The notes beneath the pieces are model-generated. The model saw only the letters and a list, made by a program, of their open reading frames with translations. It searched no databases and was not told where the DNA came from. Shown piece by piece: positions 24,740 through 33,774 of a stretch of 64,000 nucleotides of DNA. This DNA comes from Mycobacterium sp. 852013-50091_SCH5140682. GTDB taxonomy: Bacteria; Actinomycetota; Actinomycetes; Mycobacteriales; Mycobacteriaceae. The stretch lies in the NCBI RefSeq assembly GCF_001665685.1, contig NZ_LZTB01000030.1, forward strand, positions 1 to 64,000. Reading direction: 5' to 3'. Position 1 is the first letter of the stretch, and each line of letters starts with the position of its first letter. Made by a program: the position numbers and the translations under genes.

Positions 24740-26608
24740 CTATGTGTTCTGGCCACGGTGCGTCAAGTCGTAGATGGTCACGTCGTCGACGGTGATCGGG
24801 GTGAAATGGTTCTCGACCCACTCGGCGATGCGGGAGGCCTCCTGGCTGCCGCTGCTTGCGCCGCCGCCGAAACCGCCCATGATCCGGCTCTGGATGAAGT
24901 AGTGGATCCGGTGTGCATCAACATTGCCGATGAACTCGTCGAGGGTCGGCGCGGGATCGGTGCCGTTGAATCCTCCGACCGCCATAACCGGTGCGCCCGT
25001 GGCTAATTGGTAACCGGCAGCGTTGCTCGACCCCACCACCGCTGCCGCCCACGTGTACTGCGCGGCGTCGGCGGACAGGCGCGCCGTCAGCGCGGGGCCG
25101 GGTTCGGGTGCGCCGAACATGCCACCGAAGCCGCCGAACGGGCCACCGCCGCGCGACGGTCCCACCGACGGGATGGCGCCGCTGTGCGGGTTGGCCGCGG
25201 TCGCGACGGCATAGGCCGCGGGCCCGGCGAGACAGGACAGCAGCGCCAGGGTCGCCACGGCGGGAACCACCCGGCGGTCCAGCCATCCGTTCACCAGTAG
25301 CAGCGCAGCGGATCCCACTCCCCCGACCGCGACGGCGGCCCGCAGCCACGGCATGGGATCGCCCTGGCGGGCCAGCAGTACCGCAGCGAGGATCGCCGTG
25401 ACGAGCACTGCGCCCGACATCGCGGTCGCAGCCCGGATATCGTTGCGCCGCTGCCACATCAGCGTCGACCCAATGCCGATCAGGGCAGCCACCGCAGGCG
25501 CCAGTGCCACGGTGTAGTACGGGTGCACGATGCCGTTCATGAAGCTGAACACCGCCGCGGTGACCAGCAGCCAGCCGCCCCACAGCAGCAGCGCGGCCCG
25601 GGTCCGGTCGGTGCGGGGCGCACGCCGGGTGATGAGCACGCCGGCGGCCAGGCAGATCAGCGCGGCCGGTAGCAGCCAGGCGATGTCGGCGCCCATCTGC
25701 GAGCCGAACAGCCGCCCAGCGCCCACGTCGAAGTTCATGTTGCCGAGACCACCGGTCTCGTCACCGGTGAGCCTGCCGAAACCGTTGTAGCCCAACACGA
25801 GTTCGACGATGCTGTCGTGTTGTGATCCACCGATGTAGGGCCGCGACGACGCCGGCCACCACTCGACCAGCAGCAGATACCAACCGCCGCTGACCACCAT
25901 GGCCGCAGCGGCGGCCAGCAGGTCACCGAGTCGGCCACGCAACGGCCGGTCGCCCGCGGTCAATGCGGCGGCGGCCAGGCCGGGTAACACCAGGAACGCC
26001 TGCAGCATCTTGGCCAGGAACCCGAAGCCGACGGCCGCACCCGCGGCGACGAACCACCACCGGCTCGCGTCTTTCTCGATACCGCGCTGTACGCAGTAGG
26101 CGGCCGCCACCAGCAGCAACACCAGCAGCGCGTCGGGATTGTTGAAGCGGAAGATCAACGCGGCCACCGGCGTCAGCGCCAGCACCGCGCCGGCCAGCAG
26201 CGCCGCGGTAGGGCCCGCGGCCCGGCGGACCGCGGCGTAGAGCACCGCGACGGCGGCGACCCCTTCGAGCGCCTGCGGCACCAGGATGCTCCACGAGCTC
26301 AGTCCGAACAGCCGCACCGAGAGGTCGACGATCCACAGGGCGGCCGGGGTCTTGTCGACGGTGATGGCATTCGCCGCGTCACTGGAACCGAACAGCATCG
26401 CGGTCCAGTTGCTGCCTCCGGCCTGGGCGGCCGCGGAGTAGAACGCGTTGGCCCAGCCACTGATCGAGAGATTCCACAGGTACAGCGCCGCGGTCGCCGC
26501 CAGCAGGACCGCCACCGCCAGGCGTTCACGCCCGGCCGCGCGCAGCGTCAAGGGCCGTTCCTGAGCCCCAACCTCTTCCACGACAGGGTCGACAGCAACC
26601 AGGCTCAC
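24740..26608 (-). CDS. GT39 YkcA/B-like membrane glycosyltransferase (copy B)
   Basis: 622 residues with the same plan as copy A: LSISGWANAFYSAAAQAG and NAITVDKTPAALWIVDLSVR in the first outer loop, a dozen hydrophobic helices, short Gly-rich linkers (GGGPFGGFGGMFGAP) and a similar C-terminal outer domain. The two copies are clear paralogues that differ mainly in loop and linker length, so they may use different acceptors. GTG 26608 is the chosen start; the frame is open further upstream but overlaps the kinase gene, whose stop lies four bases upstream of that GTG. This spacing makes it part of the two-component operon. Confidence 0.82.
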   Translation of the reverse strand: MSLVAVDPVVEEVGAQERPLTLRAAGRERLAVAVLLAATAALYLWNLSISGWANAFYSAAAQAGGSNWTAMLFGSSDAANAITVDKTPAALWIVDLSVRLFGLSSWSILVPQALEGVAAVAVLYAAVRRAAGPTAALLAGAVLALTPVAALIFRFNNPDALLVLLLVAAAYCVQRGIEKDASRWWFVAAGAAVGFGFLAKMLQAFLVLPGLAAAALTAGDRPLRGRLGDLLAAAAAMVVSGGWYLLLVEWWPASSRPYIGGSQHDSIVELVLGYNGFGRLTGDETGGLGNMNFDVGAGRLFGSQMGADIAWLLPAALICLAAGVLITRRAPRTDRTRAALLLWGGWLLVTAAVFSFMNGIVHPYYTVALAPAVAALIGIGSTLMWQRRNDIRAATAMSGAVLVTAILAAVLLARQGDPMPWLRAAVAVGGVGSAALLLVNGWLDRRVVPAVATLALLSCLAGPAAYAVATAANPHSGAIPSVGPSRGGGPFGGFGGMFGAPEPGPALTARLSADAAQYTWAAAVVGSSNAAGYQLATGAPVMAVGGFNGTDPAPTLDEFIGNVDAHRIHYFIQSRIMGGFGGGASSGSQEASRIAEWVENHFTPITVDDVTIYDLTHRGQNT

Positions 26609-26612
26609 ACTC

Positions 26613-28256
26613 TCATCGTTGCGACGGCAACTTGGTGTCGGATTGGTCGGACCTGTGCGTAGCCTGTGAGGGCTGAACACCGGGAAGACGGACGGTGAAC
26701 GCCGTCGCACCTGGGGCGCTGCGCACGCCGATGGTGCCGCCGTGGGCTTTGACGACGGCGGCGACGATCGCCAATCCGAGCCCGGTGCTGCCCTCGCGGC
26801 GCGACCGCGACGAGTCCCCGCGAGCGAACCGTTCGAACACCTCGGGCTGCAGCGATTCCGGTATGCCCGGCCCGTCGTCGGCGACGGTCAGAGCGACCGA
26901 GCCGTCGTGATCGGGTTCCAGGGTCACGGTGACGGAGGTTCCCGGCGGGGTGTGGGTGCGCGCGTTGGCCAGCAGGTTGGCCAGCACCTGATGCAGCCGG
27001 GCGTCGTCGCCGTCGATGACCACCGGGTCGTCGGGCAGCTCAAGCGACCATTGATGCTGCGGCCCGGCGACGTGCGCGTCGCTGACGGTGTCGACCACCA
27101 GCCGCGACAGGTCCACCGATTCACGTTCCAGCGGCCGGCCTGCGTCGAGGCGCGCCAGCAGCAGCATGTCTTCGACCAGCTGGGTCATGCGCGCGGTCTC
27201 GGATTCCACGCGGTTCATCGCATGCGCGACATCGACGGGCAGATCGTCGCGTTTGCGCTGCGCCAGCTCGGTGTAGCCCCGGATGGCGGCCAGCGGCGTC
27301 CGCAGTTCATGGCTGGCGTCGGCGACGAATTGACGGATCCGGGTCTCACTGGCATGCCGCGCGGAGAGGGCGTTGGCGATGCGGTCCAGCATGCGGTTCA
27401 GCGACGTGCCCAGCTGCCCCACCTCGGTGTGCGCGCTGGCCGGGTCGACCTTCACGATCGGGGTGGGCAGCCGCACCTCGCCGCGGTCCAGTTCGAGGTC
27501 GGCCACCGCCCGAGCAGCAGCGGAAACCCTTGAGAGCGGGGCTAATTGGCGGCGGATGATGAGGATGCCGCCGAGAGTGGCGGCGATCAGCGCGACGACG
27601 GCCAGCACCGCGAACATGCCGAGCACCCACAGCAGGGTGTCGTCCACCACTGCGGTCGGCAGCCCGGTCACGATGGTCTGCGGGCCGCCGTGACGCGGGT
27701 GCAGGCCGATCACCCGGTACCGGCCGAGCCCGTCGACGTCGATGGTCCTCGGGGTGTGATCGGGGGGCACCTGGGCCAGCTGATTGGCGGCCGCGGCGCT
27801 GACGAACACCCGATCACCATCGGAGGTGATCACGCCCGCGTCGATCGGCCGCCCGGGGGCGACGACCGCTCCTACAGTGCGGGCGGCCTGGCCGGGCGCG
27901 TTGAGAAACCCTGGCCCGGGGCCCCGTTCGGGATCGAACAGAATGTGGTGGCGTCCCGGAGGCGGATTCATGGGCCGTCCGTCGGGCCCCAGCGGGGGCG
28001 GGAACATCAGTGGCGGCGGCGGCAATTCGAAGATGGCGGCCGACCGGCGGCCGGCCTCCATGACCTGGTCGTCGAGTTGGTTCATCAGGAACCGTTGCAG
28101 CGCAAACTCGGTCGCGACGCCGATGCTGACGCACACCACGGCCAGCAGCGCCACCTGGGTCAGCACCAGCCGCCGGCGCAGGGACCACGTGCGTGGCTGC
28201 CACCACCTGGTTCCGGGCACCTCAGCGCGGGGGCCGGAGGACATAACCCGCGCCAC
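26613..28256 (-). CDS. Sensor histidine kinase (HisKA type)
   Basis: 547 residues. Two membrane helices (about 30-50 and 207-233) enclose an outer domain of about 155 residues with a Pro-rich segment (LPPPPLMFPPP). HAMP follows, then the dimerisation helix with H316 in FVADASHELRTPLAAIRG. The HATPase domain has LHQVLANLLANARTHTPPGT (N box), VADDGPGIPE and GSTGLGLAIVAAVV. Cognate regulator is encoded just upstream, overlapping. GTG 28256 gives the longest form; ATG 28244 is an alternative, and both overlap the regulator gene. The outer Pro-rich loop is unusual and may sense the envelope. Confidence 0.88.
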   Translation of the reverse strand: MARVMSSGPRAEVPGTRWWQPRTWSLRRRLVLTQVALLAVVCVSIGVATEFALQRFLMNQLDDQVMEAGRRSAAIFELPPPPLMFPPPLGPDGRPMNPPPGRHHILFDPERGPGPGFLNAPGQAARTVGAVVAPGRPIDAGVITSDGDRVFVSAAAANQLAQVPPDHTPRTIDVDGLGRYRVIGLHPRHGGPQTIVTGLPTAVVDDTLLWVLGMFAVLAVVALIAATLGGILIIRRQLAPLSRVSAAARAVADLELDRGEVRLPTPIVKVDPASAHTEVGQLGTSLNRMLDRIANALSARHASETRIRQFVADASHELRTPLAAIRGYTELAQRKRDDLPVDVAHAMNRVESETARMTQLVEDMLLLARLDAGRPLERESVDLSRLVVDTVSDAHVAGPQHQWSLELPDDPVVIDGDDARLHQVLANLLANARTHTPPGTSVTVTLEPDHDGSVALTVADDGPGIPESLQPEVFERFARGDSSRSRREGSTGLGLAIVAAVVKAHGGTIGVRSAPGATAFTVRLPGVQPSQATHRSDQSDTKLPSQR

Positions 28257-28968
28257 GCAATGTGTGGATCATCGGTTCGCGGCCACTGTCGATCTTCTTG
28301 CGCAGATACGACACATACAGCTCGACGATGTTGGAGCGGCCGCCGAAGTCGTAGCTCCACACCCGGTCGAGGATCTGCGCCTTGCTCAGCACACGCTTGG
28401 CGTTGCGCATCATGAAGCGCAGCAGTTCGAATTCGGTCGCGGTGAGCGTGATGGGTTCGCCGGCGCGGGTCACCTCGTGACTGTCCTCGTCGAGGACCAG
28501 GTCGCCGACGACGATCTTGGCCCCGCCGTCCTCACTGGTCACGCCGGTGCGCCGAAGCAGGGCCCGCAGTCGCAGCACGACCTCTTCGAGGCTGAAGGGT
28601 TTGGTGACGTAATCGTCGCCGCCCGCGGTCAGACCGGCGATCCGGTCCTCCACCGAGTCCTTCGCGGTGAGCAGCAGCAGCGGCAGTCCCGGGATCTGTT
28701 CGCGCAGCTTCTGCAACACCTCCAACCCGCTCATGTCGGGCAGCATCACATCGAGCACCACCACGTCAGGCGGGTTTTCGCGGGCCGTGGCAATGGCGGT
28801 GGCGCCGTCACCGGCGGTTGCGATATCCCAGCCCTCGTAGCGCAACGCCATCGACACCAGTTCGGCCAGCACCGGTTCGTCGTCGACGACGAGCACCTGG
28901 ATCGGGTTGCCGTCGGCGCGGCGCATCACGGCACGGGCGGGTTCGTTGTCGTTGACGGCTGCAGGCAC
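28222..28968 (-). CDS. OmpR-family response regulator
   Basis: 248 residues. The receiver has the acidic pair D29-D30 in QVLVVDDE, phospho-accepting D73 in VVVLDVMLPDMSG, and DDYVTKPFSLEEVV with the conserved Lys. The winged helix contains LTATEFELLRFMMRNAKRVLS, WSYDFGGRSNIVELYVSYLR and the terminal GYVLRPP. It resembles mycobacterial TrcR/PhoP-type regulators but cannot be assigned to one of them. It is the first gene of a minus-strand operon with its kinase and the glycosyltransferases. The first fourteen residues may be extra, as MRRADGNPIQVLVV is also a start. Divergent from an exported protein gene. Confidence 0.9.
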   Translation of the reverse strand: MPAAVNDNEPARAVMRRADGNPIQVLVVDDEPVLAELVSMALRYEGWDIATAGDGATAIATARENPPDVVVLDVMLPDMSGLEVLQKLREQIPGLPLLLLTAKDSVEDRIAGLTAGGDDYVTKPFSLEEVVLRLRALLRRTGVTSEDGGAKIVVGDLVLDEDSHEVTRAGEPITLTATEFELLRFMMRNAKRVLSKAQILDRVWSYDFGGRSNIVELYVSYLRKKIDSGREPMIHTLRGAGYVLRPPR

Positions 28969-29022
28969 ACGCCCATTATTCGCCGACGCGATGGGGCCGG
29001 ACTATGCGTTGTCTATGCCCGA

Positions 29023-29065
29023 GCTGTGAGAGTTGCGCTCATCTGCCGCTGCATTCATTCACAGC
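29023..29065. promoter_or_regulatory. Two inverted TCACAGC half-sites in a divergent promoter
   Basis: GCTGTGA at 29023-29029 and TCACAGC at 29059-29065 are inverted copies of the same 7-mer in the 130-base gap between the response regulator and the exported-protein gene. TCACAGC is the half-site described for M. tuberculosis PhoP, which normally uses direct repeats. The neighbouring OmpR-type regulator is the likely binder; this is inference. Confidence 0.35.
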
Positions 29066-29098
29066 CGACGCACAGACCACGCCTGCACGGTAGGTGCC

Positions 29099-29536
29099 AT
29101 GAGCATGAGGCGCACGGTTGCTGCGATTTCAGTCGCCGCGGCAATAGCCGGACTCGGCGGCGCCGCGGTGTACGCCGCGACCGATTCCCCGGGCATGGGT
29201 GATGCCGGCCCGCCCGGCCGCCACGGCGACGGTCCCCCGCCCTGGGCGCAGCCCGGGCGCGACAATGCCGACGCCGCAACGGTTCACAGCGAGTCGGTCC
29301 GGCGGGACGGGCATGGTGGCTACACCACCGAACTCACCCAGGTGGGCGTGATCACGGCGCTGACGGCCGATTCAGTGACGGTCGCGAGCACCGACGGGTT
29401 CAGCCAGACCTATGCATTGCCCTCGACACTGAAACCCACGTGGACGGTCACCGACCGGGTATTGGTCCGGGCCACGCGCTCCGGCCCGACCGCCACTGTG
29501 AGCAGCATCGGGCAGGCGGGATCCGCCGGTCAGTGA
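29099..29536 (+). CDS. Exported small beta-rich protein of unknown function
   Basis: 145 residues. MSMRRTVAAISVAAAIAGLG plus AAVYAATDSPG is a signal peptide or anchor. A flexible Gly/Pro/His-rich region (PPGRHGDGPPPWAQPG) follows, then a small beta domain: TQVGVITALTADSVTVASTD, QTYALPSTL and TDRVLVRATRSGP. This layout resembles DUF5666-type exported domains, but I would not name it further. It is divergent from the OmpR-type regulator and probably controlled by it. It converges with the small exported protein gene, overlapping its 3' end by seven bases. Confidence 0.65.
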   Translation: MSMRRTVAAISVAAAIAGLGGAAVYAATDSPGMGDAGPPGRHGDGPPPWAQPGRDNADAATVHSESVRRDGHGGYTTELTQVGVITALTADSVTVASTDGFSQTYALPSTLKPTWTVTDRVLVRATRSGPTATVSSIGQAGSAGQ

Positions 29537-29772
29537 GTGGTCGCGAAGCCGGCCGGCGGGTTGTAGCCCTTGATCCCGGGCACAGCCATCGACGTGGCGG
29601 GAGCCGTCGGCGGGGTGGTCTCGGTGACCGTCGCCCCGAGGTTCATGGTGCTGGTCGCGACGGCGGACGACTGCTCGTGGCCGAGCAGGCCCAATGCACC
29701 GAGGGCGACAACCGCGGCGCCCCCGGCCATCGCAGCGATGAATTTCACGTTCTGAGGTTTTCCGATGGTCAT
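29530..29772 (-). CDS. Small exported or membrane-anchored protein, paralogue of the gene at 760
   Basis: 80 residues: basic start MTIGKPQNVK, a hydrophobic segment (AAMAGGAAVVALGALGLL, residues 13-30), and a Thr/Pro-rich tail ending YNPPAGFATTH. It shares the helix wording, TVTETT, PATSMAVP and the closing GFAxxH with the 88-residue protein at 760-1026, so the tail is under selection. It has no enzyme motif. Expected to sit at the outer face of the membrane or be secreted. Its position after a two-component locus and before opp may be accidental. Confidence 0.62.
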   Translation of the reverse strand: MTIGKPQNVKFIAAMAGGAAVVALGALGLLGHEQSSAVATSTMNLGATVTETTPPTAPATSMAVPGIKGYNPPAGFATTH

Positions 29773-29956
29773 GACATCGCCCCTTGATTGATCTCATTCA
29801 GTCAGCGTTGGCGAAATCGCCAGGTAGCACCCAGTGAACCCGCAACAACTATGAAGACGCTGAGCCCGCGCTGGAAATTCCCAACCAGGCGGTTACTGGC
29901 GCGCCGGATCGACAGGTTCAGTACGGTTGCGCCTCGCCTCTTCTACTGTGTGTGCC

Positions 29957-29980
29957 ATGCAGCAGGGACCAACCGGATGA
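29957..29980 (+). CDS. Short leaderless upstream ORF of oppB (7 codons)
   Basis: ATG CAG CAG GGA CCA ACC GGA TGA encodes MQQGPTG. TACTGT (29944-29949), a good TANNNT -10 box, ends exactly seven bases before its ATG, so the transcript should begin at this codon. Its stop overlaps the oppB start as ATGA, and AGGGACC inside it can serve as SD for oppB. Translation is inferred. Confidence 0.45.
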   Translation: MQQGPTG

Positions 29981-30954
29981 CGCGCTTCCTGGCGCGCCGG
30001 CTGCTCAACTACATCGTGCTGCTGGCGCTGGCGTCGTTTCTGACGTTCACCCTGACCTCGTACACGTTCGAGCCACTCGACAGCCTGCTGCAGCGCAATC
30101 CGCGCCCGCCGCAGTCGACCATCGACGCCAAGGCTGCCGAGCTCGGTCTCGACAAGCCCATCCCGATTCGCTACGCGCACTGGGCCGCAGGCGCTGTGCG
30201 TGGCGACTTCGGCACCACGGTGACCGGCCAGCCGGTGTCCGACGAACTGTGGCGCCGCATCGGTGTCAGCCTGCGGCTGTTGGTCATCGGATCGGTGCTT
30301 GGCACCGTGATCGGCGTCGTCGTCGGTGCGTGGGGCGCCATCCGGCAGTACCGGCTCTCCGATCGCGTCATCACGCTGCTGTCCCTGCTGGTGATCAGCA
30401 CGCCGACCTTCGTCATCGCCAACCTGCTGATCCTGGCCGCGCTCGACGTGAATTCCATTCTGGGAGTGCGGCTTTTCGAATACACCGGGGAGACCTCACC
30501 CGACGCCGTCGGTGGCGGCTGGAACCAGTTCGCCGACCGGCTGCAGCATCTCGCACTGCCGACCTTCACGCTGGCCCTGTCGGCCATCGCCGGATACAGC
30601 CGCTACCAACGCAATGCCATGCTCGACGTGCTCGGCCAGGACTTCATCCGCACCGCGCGGGCCAAGGGGCTGACGCGGCGGCAGGCCCTGTTCAAACACG
30701 GCCTGCGCACCGCGCTCATCCCCATGGCGACACTGTTCGCCTACGGCGTCGCGGGACTGGTCACCGGAGCGGTCTTCGTGGAGAAGATCTTTGGTTGGCA
30801 CGGCATGGGCGAGTGGGTGGTGCAGGGCATCGCCACCCAGGACACCAACATCATCGCCGCCATCACGGTGTTCACCGGCTCCGTCGTGCTGCTGGCCGGT
30901 CTGCTGTCCGACGTTATCTACGCGGCGCTGGACCCGAGAGTGCGGGTGACGTGA
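29977..30954 (+). CDS. oppB: Oligopeptide ABC transporter permease OppB
   Basis: 325 residues, the length of the M. tuberculosis Rv1283c protein. MTRFLARRLLNYIVLLALASFLTF is the usual first helix. The coupling loop with EAA motif is seen in DVLGQDFIRTARAKGLTRRQ, and ALIPMATLFAYGVAGLVTGAVFVEKIF is the conserved C-terminal part. About six membrane helices. With OppC it forms the channel for peptides delivered by OppA; the M. tuberculosis system has been linked to uptake of glutathione and other peptides. ATG 29977 is chosen because it starts the first helix and overlaps the upstream ORF stop. It overlaps oppC by four bases (GTGA). Confidence 0.93.
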   Translation: MTRFLARRLLNYIVLLALASFLTFTLTSYTFEPLDSLLQRNPRPPQSTIDAKAAELGLDKPIPIRYAHWAAGAVRGDFGTTVTGQPVSDELWRRIGVSLRLLVIGSVLGTVIGVVVGAWGAIRQYRLSDRVITLLSLLVISTPTFVIANLLILAALDVNSILGVRLFEYTGETSPDAVGGGWNQFADRLQHLALPTFTLALSAIAGYSRYQRNAMLDVLGQDFIRTARAKGLTRRQALFKHGLRTALIPMATLFAYGVAGLVTGAVFVEKIFGWHGMGEWVVQGIATQDTNIIAAITVFTGSVVLLAGLLSDVIYAALDPRVRVT

Positions 30955-31874
30955 CCGATACCTCCGCTACCGCAGCGCGTTCGGGCCTGCACACCGAGGA
31001 GTTCGCCACCCGGCGCACACTCGTGTTCCGCAGGTTCATGCGCAACAAGCCTGCCGTGGCAGCGCTGGTGGTGCTGGCGGTGATGTTCGTCGGCTGCTAC
31101 GCCCTGCCCCCGCTGCTGCCGTACAACTACACCGACCTCGATTACTACGCGCTGCAGACACCGCCGTCGACCACGCACTGGTTCGGCACCAACGCACTGG
31201 GTCAGGACCTGCTGGCCCAAACCCTGCGCGGCATGCAGAAATCCATGTTGATCGGCGTCTGCGTGGCGCTCATCTCGACGGTCATCGCCGCGACGGTCGG
31301 ATCGATCGCAGGGTATTTCGGCGGCTGGCGCGACCGGGCGCTGATGTGGGTGGTCGACGTGCTTCTGGTGGTGCCCAGCTTCATCCTGATCGCCATCGTC
31401 ACGCCGCGACTGGGCCAGTCCGACCGCGTCTTCTGGCTGATCATCCTGTTCTCACTGTTCAGCTGGATGATCAGCTCCCGCATCGTGCGCGGTATGACGA
31501 TGACTCTGCGGGAACGTGAATTCGTGGTCGCCGCACGGTATATGGGTGTTCGCAGTTGGCGGATCATCGTGCGCCACATCGTGCCCAATGTGGCGTCGCT
31601 GTTGATCATCGATGCCGCGCTCAATGTCGGCGTCGCGATCCTGGCCGAAACAGGCTTGAGCTTCCTGGGTTTCGGTATCCAGCCGCCTGACGTGTCGCTG
31701 GGAACGCTGATCGCCGACGGCACGAAATCGGCGACGACGTTCCCGTGGGTGTTCCTGTTCCCCGCCGGGGTCCTGGTGCTGATCATCCTGTGCGCCAACC
31801 TCGCCGGCGACGGCCTGCGCGATGCCCTCGATCCGGGCAGCGGCCGGCTGCGGCGGCGGAAGAAGCGCCGATGA
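30951..31874 (+). CDS. oppC: Oligopeptide ABC transporter permease OppC
   Basis: 307 residues with six membrane helices. [20 protein letters not shown] (about residues 76-95) is the family motif at the start of the permease domain, [18 protein letters not shown] is the EAA coupling loop, and [21 protein letters not shown] is the highly conserved OppC/DppC signature. It pairs with OppB to form the membrane channel. The GTG start shares GTGA with the oppB stop and the stop shares ATGA with oppD, so the three are translationally coupled. Equivalent to Rv1282c. Confidence 0.93.
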   Translation: MTDTSATAARSGLHTEEFATRRTLVFRRFMRNKPAVAALVVLAVMFVGCYALPPLLPYNYTDLDYYALQTPPSTTHWFGTNALGQDLLAQTLRGMQKSMLIGVCVALISTVIAATVGSIAGYFGGWRDRALMWVVDVLLVVPSFILIAIVTPRLGQSDRVFWLIILFSLFSWMISSRIVRGMTMTLREREFVVAARYMGVRSWRIIVRHIVPNVASLLIIDAALNVGVAILAETGLSFLGFGIQPPDVSLGTLIADGTKSATTFPWVFLFPAGVLVLIILCANLAGDGLRDALDPGSGRLRRRKKRR

Positions 31875-33727
31875 CGCTGCTCGAGGTCACCGACCTGACG
31901 GTGACGTTCCCGACCGACGCCGACCCGGTCGCCGCCGTGCGCGGCGTGAGCTTCCACGTCGACGCCGGTGAGGTGGTGGCCCTGGTCGGCGAATCCGGCG
32001 CAGGCAAATCGGCCAGCGCCATGTCGGTCGTCGGCCTGCTACCGGAGTTCGCCGAGGTCTCCGGATCGGTGCGACTGCGCGGCGAGGAACTGCTCGGGCG
32101 CTCCGACGCGCAGATGTCGAAGATCCGCGGCAACACCATCGGCACCGTCTTCCAAGACCCGATGTCGGCGCTGACCCCGGTCTACACGGTGGGCGACCAG
32201 ATCGCCGAAGCTCTCGAGGTGCACAACCGCGAGCTGGGGCGACGGGCCGCCCGTGCGCGGGCCGTCGAGTTGCTGGAGCTGGTCGGCATCGCGCAACCCG
32301 AGCGACGGGCCCGCGCGTTCCCCCACGAACTGTCGGGCGGCGAACGCCAGCGCGTGGTGATCGCCATCGCCATCGCCAACGATCCCGATCTGCTGATCTG
32401 CGACGAGCCCACGACGGCGTTGGACGTCACCGTGCAGGCCCAGATTCTCGACGTGCTGAAAACCGCACGGGATGTCACCGGGGCGGGCGTGCTGATCATC
32501 ACCCACGATCTCGGGGTGGTCGCCGAGTTTGCCGACCGGGCGCTGGTGATGTACGCCGGGCGCGCGGTCGAGGACGCGAGCGTCGGCGAGCTGTACCGCG
32601 ACGCGCGGATGCCCTACACGGTCGGCCTGCTCGGCTCGGTGCCCCGGCTGGACGCCGCCCAGGGCACCCGGCTGGTGCCCATCCCCGGTTCACCGCCGTC
32701 GTTGACCGTGACACCGCAGGGCTGCCCGTTCGCGCCCCGGTGTCCGCTGGCAATCGACGAATGCCGGGACGCCGAGCCGGAATTGGTGGCGGTGTCCGGC
32801 ACCGCACGCGGGGAGGACCCTGGGCTCACAGGCCACCTGGCGGCGTGCATCCGCACCGACGACGTGCACGGCCGCAGCGCCGCGGACCTCTACCACGTGC
32901 CTACCGCCCGCGCTGAGGCACCGCCGACCGACGCACCGGTGGTGCTGCGGGTGCAGGACCTGGCCAAGACGTACAAGCTCACCAAGGGCGTGGTGTTCCG
33001 TCGCCAGGTCGGCGAGGTCCGCGCGGTGGACAACATCAGCTTCGAGCTGCGCCAGGGCCGCACCTTGGGCATCGTCGGCGAATCCGGTTCCGGTAAATCG
33101 ACCACACTGCACCAGATCCTGAACCTTGCTGCCCCGCAATCAGGTTCGATCGAGATGCTGGGCACCGACGTGGCGGCGCTTGACCGCCACACGCGCCGCG
33201 CCGTGCGCACCGACCTGCAGGTGGTCTTCCAGGACCCGGTTGCCTCTCTCGATCCTCGCCTCCCGGTTTTCGATGTATTGGCAGAACCGTTGTCCGCCAA
33301 CGGTTTCGACAAGCAGCGCACAGACGAACGCGTGGCCGAGCTGCTGGAGATCGTGGGCCTGCGGCGTGCCGATGCCAGCCGCTACCCGGCGGAATTCTCG
33401 GGCGGGCAGAAGCAACGCATCGGCATCGCCCGTGCGCTGGCACTGCAGCCGAAGATCCTGGCGCTCGACGAACCCGTGTCGGCACTCGACGTGTCGATCC
33501 AGGCAGGCATCATCAATTTGTTGCTCGATCTGCAGGACGAATTCGGCCTGTCCTACCTGTTCGTTTCCCATGACCTGTCGGTGGTCAAACACCTTGCGCA
33601 TGACGTCGCCGTGATGTACAAGGGCACGATCGTCGAACAGGGTTCCTGCGACATCGTTTTCGCCAACCCGGCCCACGAGTACACCCAGCGGCTGCTGTCG
33701 GCGGTGCCACAGCCCCAGCCGCGCTGA
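31871..33727 (+). CDS. oppD: Oligopeptide ABC transporter ATPase, two domains fused
   Basis: 618 residues with two complete ATPase domains in one chain. Domain 1: Walker A GESGAGKS (40-47), signature LSGGERQR, Walker [14 protein letters not shown]. The oligopeptide-type C-terminal motif [15 protein letters not shown], a possible Fe-S or Zn site, follows at about 280-294. Domain 2: Walker [10 protein letters not shown] (about 405-413), signature FSGGQKQR, Walker [13 protein letters not shown]. Other bacteria split these as OppD and OppF; the fusion is normal in mycobacteria (Rv1281c). It drives peptide import through OppB/OppC. It ends with an ordinary stop 47 bases before oppA. Confidence 0.94.
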   Translation: MTLLEVTDLTVTFPTDADPVAAVRGVSFHVDAGEVVALVGESGAGKSASAMSVVGLLPEFAEVSGSVRLRGEELLGRSDAQMSKIRGNTIGTVFQDPMSALTPVYTVGDQIAEALEVHNRELGRRAARARAVELLELVGIAQPERRARAFPHELSGGERQRVVIAIAIANDPDLLICDEPTTALDVTVQAQILDVLKTARDVTGAGVLIITHDLGVVAEFADRALVMYAGRAVEDASVGELYRDARMPYTVGLLGSVPRLDAAQGTRLVPIPGSPPSLTVTPQGCPFAPRCPLAIDECRDAEPELVAVSGTARGEDPGLTGHLAACIRTDDVHGRSAADLYHVPTARAEAPPTDAPVVLRVQDLAKTYKLTKGVVFRRQVGEVRAVDNISFELRQGRTLGIVGESGSGKSTTLHQILNLAAPQSGSIEMLGTDVAALDRHTRRAVRTDLQVVFQDPVASLDPRLPVFDVLAEPLSANGFDKQRTDERVAELLEIVGLRRADASRYPAEFSGGQKQRIGIARALALQPKILALDEPVSALDVSIQAGIINLLLDLQDEFGLSYLFVSHDLSVVKHLAHDVAVMYKGTIVEQGSCDIVFANPAHEYTQRLLSAVPQPQPR

Positions 33728-33761
33728 GCGGGTCATGCCCCCGAGCGCGCGTTGCTGCATC

Positions 33762-33767
33762 TAGCAT
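33762..33767 (+). promoter_or_regulatory. Candidate internal -10 box for oppA
   Basis: TAGCAT fits the mycobacterial -10 pattern TANNNT and ends exactly seven bases before the oppA GTG, the leaderless spacing. It lies in the 47-base gap after oppD, so oppA could have its own transcript in addition to the operon mRNA. GGCGGGG before the GTG could instead serve as an SD. Confidence 0.35.
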
Positions 33768-33774
33768 CGGCGGG

